Shown here piece after piece: positions 58,800 through 64,000 of a stretch of DNA of 64,000 nt. Made by a program: the position numbers and the translations under genes. Origin of the DNA: Ailanthus altissimus (taxonomy: Eukaryota > Streptophyta > Magnoliopsida > Sapindales > Simaroubaceae). Under the pieces are notes generated by a model. The model did not search any database and was not told where the DNA came from. It saw nothing but the letters and a program-made list of their open reading frames with translations. The stretch is from the NCBI GenBank assembly GCA_946807835.1, contig OX327696.1:1624501-1688500 (forward strand), read 5' to 3'. Within the stretch, counting starts at the first letter, position 1; the number at the start of each line of letters is the position of its first letter.

Positions 58800-60414
58800 T
58801 GATGTTCTAACTCTTAAACACAAAATAAAGTGTAGTAAACGTGCCTTCAGCAAAAGTATCAAGCATTTGATTTATTTTGTTAAGCTTGACGTGTTGTTTA
58901 GCCATGAGGAACTAGCTATACGTGGCTCTTGTTTTACTCAAAAAAAGAAAAAAAAGAGGCCAACTACTTGTTATTATAAGCAAGTAAAGAGACACACAGA
59001 TGGAAGCTTCATTTTTACACCTCTTCAATTTAGCTATATGGCTTGTTATTATTGGTTGGGGGGATGAAAATTTTTACTATAAAAGGAGGTCACATACTTT
59101 TATTTGGCAATTGCTAGCCAAGAAAAAGAAAGAGAAAGACAAGTGAAAAAGAAGAAGAAGAAGAAAAAAAAAGGAGAAGATGAGGGAAAAAAATAGCCGA
59201 GAGAGAAATAGGAAAAGAAAACAAATGAGAAATTATAGGAAATGAGGTTGGGTAGTTATATTTAAACCTAATGATTCAACAGGTAATAGTTTTATGATGT
59301 TAGAATATTTATATTTCAATATTTATTATACGTATTGGTACTAATGATATATTTTTATACCCTATGATATATGAGGTGTGTCGATAGCGAGTAGATCTCA
59401 GAATCTAGACCCAGCTCAAAATTAGCGCACTTTTGTGAGTGAATAACTATATATATTTTATATGTTTTTAATACAGCGTTTATGATTAAATTATACGTTA
59501 TCAGATTTAGTTATGTTATATTTTAGACAGATAAATATTTATGCTATTAGTATATTCAGAAATATTTTTAGAATTTATTATAGTATAGCGTATGATTATG
59601 TTTAGTATAGAAATATTTATTTTAGAATAATTATGCTTTTATAGTATTATATAGTAGTAGTTTTTTAACCATCATATGCGTATCCTCCCCCTTAGTGTAG
59701 TTGCTCTGCGCATGCGTTAGACCTGTTTAGTTTGCTTTGCTCGAGTGATGTAGCATTCCGCTGGGTTAGACCAGCTTAGATCCCTCGCTCTGCTTGTGTA
59801 TGAGTTACTTCGCGAGGTTAAACTAGTTTTTTCTAAGTACAAGTTTAGTGTAGTTTTCAGTATGTATATAATATAAAAGGTATGTGTTCCAAGAGCTGCG
59901 TTACATATATTTATCTTCATAATAAATTTCATGATAGTTTACACTTTTAGATTTTCAAATCCCTAGTATTATGTTATGATTTTAGTTTTAGCACATAATT
60001 TATGATAGCTTATACTTTTAGTATAAGTTTATTAACTACTCAGTATACAGTTTCATGATTATTTTATTTTACAAATTTTAATATGTATAATCCATAAAAA
60101 GTATTATGTTCACTCATTGAGCCACAAGCTCACTATTTTTCCTTTTTTTTTTTTTATTTTCCCAGGTTGTCATAGAAATTCGTACAATGTGATACAATCT
60201 TCACATTTTAAGGTTGGCCCATGACACGTATAGCTGCATGAGTGTCTCAGTTTGTGTATTTGTAAATCTTTATATATATTGGAGTACACGTGTATATTTT
60301 TGTTGAGGCAGATAGCCCTGTTGTATCAAATGTATAAGTAAAAAGTATGTTAGTTCTATGTCATCGCAAGATCTGCCTCGATTCTTGAGGAGGGCCCGGG
60401 TCTGGTCCTGTTAC
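58800..60414 (+). mobile_element. gypsy-like solo LTR nested in the copia LTR
   Basis: Non-family sequence separates two parts of the copia LTR. It has a TATA-like ACTATAAAAGGAGGTC (about 59077-59092), a purine-rich leader, GAGCCACAAGCTCAC near 60119 as in chromovirus LTRs, and ends GGTCCTGTTACA at 60414. The 5' boundary and the target duplication are not resolved. The open frames 58867-59067 and 59932-59717 have no domain. Confidence 0.5.
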
Positions 60415-61423
60415 AAAAAATTTCAATTTCAATTTCAAAAATTGAAATGACCGGCCACAAATGTTAACCAAAACTAAAACTTATGAATTTTGAATTTTAT
60501 TTCACTTTATATACTAATGCATAAATTTTAAATAAATTTGAATTTCATTTGTTTTTAATTTAACTATTCACTTAATCAAGGTTAACATTTAACCTTAGTT
60601 GAGTTAAATTAACTTAACCCTTAAGTTATCAATTATCCAACTAACCAAACCTTATAGTTAACTATTAATCATAGTAAGGCTAAGATTTATTTAATAATAA
60701 AAATAATAAATCTAGATATTTATTTAACCTAACCATTGTTAAAAATTAACTATAGGCACAAATATCTTTTAACCTAACCTTATGATTAACAATTAACCAT
60801 GGTTAAGTTAAATTTTTATTAAATTATTATTTAAATAAATATCTTGATTATTTAATAATTAAATAATCAATAAAGTGAAATTATCATTATACCCTTACTA
60901 GGTTACCAAGTTAACCCAAAGTAGATTCTACCATAACCATATACTTTAGTTAACTTAACCATAGTAATTTACTGTATTTTAACTATATTAAACTATTCAA
61001 TACGGTACACTGCTTAAGTGCTAAACTAGTACACTTCATATTGCGAGACTCCTTAGATCCACGCTTAATTTGTCAAATGGCACTATTTCGTGAGTCCGTG
61101 AACAATGCCTTATACACATGTCACAAATATTATAAATTAGTGCATTAGATCATATAGGTTGAGATCAGAACGCATAAGTATGATTCTTTCATCATTATAC
61201 CATAGATGTTCGGGGATATAGATCAACACAGTCAAATTTTTATTTGCTCATCCATGAACTTATCTCTACATTCGTATCTCTATAAACAATATACACAAAT
61301 ACTTTTAAGAAATTATTTAACCATAGGGGAAATTAATTTCTTAGGTTTATTACTCGTGATCATAATATTTTCTGAGATACAATTCAAAGTATCGGATATA
61401 CAACTTACCTATGTAAGTTGACG

Positions 61424-61493
61424 GATCCCGTATCCATGCACACTGGACTTCATGAGCAGATCCCGTATCCATGCACACTGGACTTCATGAGCA
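61424..61493. repeat. 35-bp exact tandem duplication
   Basis: GATCCCGTATCCATGCACAC... occupies 61424-61458 and again 61459-61493. Confidence 0.95.
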
Positions 61494-62229
61494 TCAAACC
61501 ATACCCAGCGACATATAGTGATCAAACCATGAAAGGTCTTTGACATATGTGAAACTAAATTATAGTAGATCACTCACAAGCCCACCACGACGCTTAGGTC
61601 AAAAGACCATAAATGCTACTCAACTCAAGAGGACCTTCTTTTGACGATTTTATAGGATATATATTAGGGTCTTCATAAGTTTATTCAGTATCCAGTTGTA
61701 ATCGGATACCCGCATGTTTATACAAGCTCTAAGCTCATAGTCAACTAAGAACAACCACTTGTACCATGCAGATATTGACATACATTGATCTATATAAAAA
61801 AGATTCACTGATGACCCACATCGATAAAAATAAATCAGGAACTATAGTTTGAGAACATATTTACATAATGATATTTTATAGCACCTATTTTAACTTTTCA
61901 CAACTATGTCATTACAAGTGTATTCCTAGGTCATTGTTTCATTTTAGTCAAGGCTTTTAACTATTAGAATTTTGTTGACTCTTGTAACCTGCTAACTCTT
62001 AGCACTTACAATTCTCAACATTGCTAACTCTTAACCCCGCTGTAAACTCATATAAACCATATCTGAACTCCTTCAGATCATTTAATGTCTGTAATGTTAC
62101 AAGTTTAATACAATTTAATATTTAATATTAATGATTTTATTCAAAATATTTATTATATAAATATTAAACAATTAATATTCCTACAATATTAGAATGGCAC
62201 GTAAGCACTAACTTTAACAAATGCCCACT

Positions 62230-64000
62230 TTCTCTAGTGCCATTCATACTAGTATCTCATACAATACACTTCACGTGTTTCTCATACACCCTAGAAGTTT
62301 AAGCCTGAGTGGGTTTTGCTACGTTATCTAGGAAATGTATCATAGATATTATTACAACTAATATAGCCAAGGTCTTTCTAATTATGTGGCATTCAGAGTC
62401 CACATGATCATAATTCTTATGTGCTTATTAGCTTGAGCAATTATTCTATTATTGTTGTATTATAGTGGGATAGGATCTATTGAGTTTGAAACTATTTTAA
62501 GCTCTCTAACTAGCTTGAATATCCATAGTGTTTCATTTGTAAGCTTCTCAAGCTGCAACATATTCTACCTCTAAGGCAGAATTAGCTATGAACATCAAAC
62601 TTACATATTTTCAACTAGCTCCAGTATGATGAGGAGAAACACATAACCAGATGTAGATTTTCTACCATCCAGATTAGACAGAAAGTCTGAGTATGTGCGT
62701 CCCTTAACCTGTAACAAATTTTTTCATTTATTTAGAAACTTATCTTTAATACCTCTTAAGTATTTCAGATATATTTCATGGCCATCTGATGGTCGCGATT
62801 TGGATTAGATTGATACCAATTCGTAACACTTACAGTCATCCAATTTCAGGTCTCATATATAACATAGCATGCATCAAGCTATCTCTAGTTAGTGTATATG
62901 ATAAGTTAGACATTCTAACCATTTCATCTTCTTCCCGAGGACACTTCCTCTTAGAAAGATGAATGCCATGTCTAAAAGGCACATTAACTGTCTCACAGTC
63001 AATGAAGTTGTAAATTTTCAAGACTTAATCTATGTATGAAGATTAAGAGAATACTATCAGCATATATCTCTATAAAGTTTTATCTCTATAAAGCTTTATA
63101 CTTAGTATATAGGAAACTCTTCTAAGTCTTTTATAGAGAAGTTCTTTACTCAGATAACACTTAGTTGATTGACTAGCAAATAAACTAATGTTGTTTCTAA
63201 CATTGGTATATATTCTATATGAAGAACAAAAATGATAATCATGCTCTCACTGTCTTTTCTGAACACATATTTCCTCTTCGTTTTGATGAAACTAGAATTT
63301 TTGATTTTTTCATCTAAACGAAGATTCCAGCTTTGAGAAAAGTGCTTAAGGCTAAAAATGGACTCCCTCAATTTGCACACTAGATTAGAAGTTAGGCTGG
63401 ATATAAAATCATTAAGTTGTTCCATATATATCTCTTGCTTGAGATATACATACTAGAACGCCACATTTACATCCATCGGCTAGTCCTCAAAATCATAATA
63501 TTTGACAATAGCCAACAAAATTTGAATGACTTTAGCATAGTTACTGATGAAAAAGATTTCCTCATTTTTGATTCTAGATCTCCGAGTGTAACATTTCAAC
63601 GTCAATTAGGGCTTGAAGGTCTCTACTTTTATATGGAGCCCACACTTCTGTAGATAAACTTATTTACAACAAATGAAAACAATTCCTACGAGAAGCACAA
63701 CCAAGTCCTAGACTTGATTGTCATATGTAGAGTCAATTTTGAATTTTATGGGATCTTGCCATTTTTCCAAATCAATGTCAAACATCGTCTTTTCACAAGT
63801 CAAAGGATCATTTTCTTTAATTAAGAAAATACCAAGGGCACCTTTAGGTACCAAACATATCTAATTGGTGAACTTGTTGTCCTTTTCGACCCATTAGGAG
63901 AATGTGTTAAATGTTTTTCACTAAATTGAACTTAAAAATCTACCATCGGGTCATATATATATTCTGATTAACTTCATCATCAATCTTTTTACAATTCCCA
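62230..64000 (-). pseudogene. copia RT and RNase H, degenerate, 5' part beyond window
   Basis: On the minus strand, the RT N-terminal region near 63740-63650, the catalytic region near 63230-63170 with YVDD replaced by an HIEY-like sequence, then MSNLSYTLTRDSLMHAM (62925-62870) and RNase H relics to about 62300 are seen. Open pieces 63425-63150 and 63021-62836 are short. Same family as 29200-31117. Not functional. Confidence 0.7.

Larger units (their letters stand above)
58386..62219 (-). repeat. 3' LTR of the element, itself interrupted
   Basis: Its 5' end is TGTTAAAGTTAGTGC (62219 downwards), with family landmarks at 61000-62200 and again at 58400-58780 after the interruption. A 35-bp exact tandem duplication lies at 61424-61493. 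Confidence 0.65.
58386..64000 (-). mobile_element. Ty1/copia element on the minus strand, cut by window end
   Basis: The 3' LTR (62219-58386) is preceded on its strand by a purine-rich GAGAAAGTGGGCATT and by RNase H and RT sequence reaching the window end. Its LTR ends in CACCCAACA at 58386, inside the RT fragment of another element (57936-58385), so it is a nested insertion. The LTR itself carries a further gypsy-like LTR. Confidence 0.7.

Overview
The window looks like nuclear DNA of a flowering plant, most likely a woody or repeat-rich eudicot. It is very AT-rich and dominated by decayed LTR retrotransposons of the Ty1/copia type with tRNA-iMet-like primer sites. It also carries tRNA-derived SINE-like pieces, a TRIM-like mini element and one convincing host gene with GT-AG introns. 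I see no bacterial features, rRNA genes, intact tRNA genes or CRISPR array.

Layout. 1-865 is an unexplained GC-rich block. 1731-1955 holds two tRNA-like (SINE-like) heads. 2002-6540 is a copia element reduced to LTR, RT/RNase H and LTR. 6545-8120 is mostly unassigned. 8125-13790 and 16150-21560 are two copies of one ancient segmental duplication, each carrying a relic of an RNase H-like (RVT_3-type) coding sequence. Copy 1 was opened by a 3.7-kb insertion that contains a 42-bp AT-rich minisatellite (10715-12672). Copy 2 was opened by a gag-only copia element (16619-19754). Each copy therefore gives the empty site for the other. 24364-39289 is a stack of minus-strand copia sequence: a large degenerate gag-pol element with PBS and LTRs, split inside integrase by a 3.0-kb non-coding TG...CA insertion, probably a solo LTR, with a perfect 5-bp target duplication.

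40722-43191 is the only gene that looks intact: a three-exon GH3 acyl-acid-amido synthetase (588 aa) with TATA box and poly(A) signals. A TRIM-like element (43697-44055) and a 98-bp tandem duplication lie just downstream. 44900-52340 is a full-length but decayed copia element with an exact AAATA target duplication. Its RT is split by a 2.2-kb solo LTR with an exact ATATG duplication. 53983-54651 is another LTR-like block. 55113 to the window end is nested minus-strand copia sequence with an inverted LTR segment and another gypsy-like LTR.

Functionally only the GH3 gene is likely to encode a working protein; GH3 enzymes conjugate auxin or related acids to amino acids. Everything else is repeat turnover. 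The most unusual signals are a GC-rich near-palindromic 15-mer module recurring in the U3 of two LTR families and in the leader of a third element, the 42-bp minisatellite whose period keeps a reading frame open, and the reciprocal empty and filled sites of the segmental duplication. I did not find a convincing new biological system; coordinates of decayed repeats are estimates by eye.
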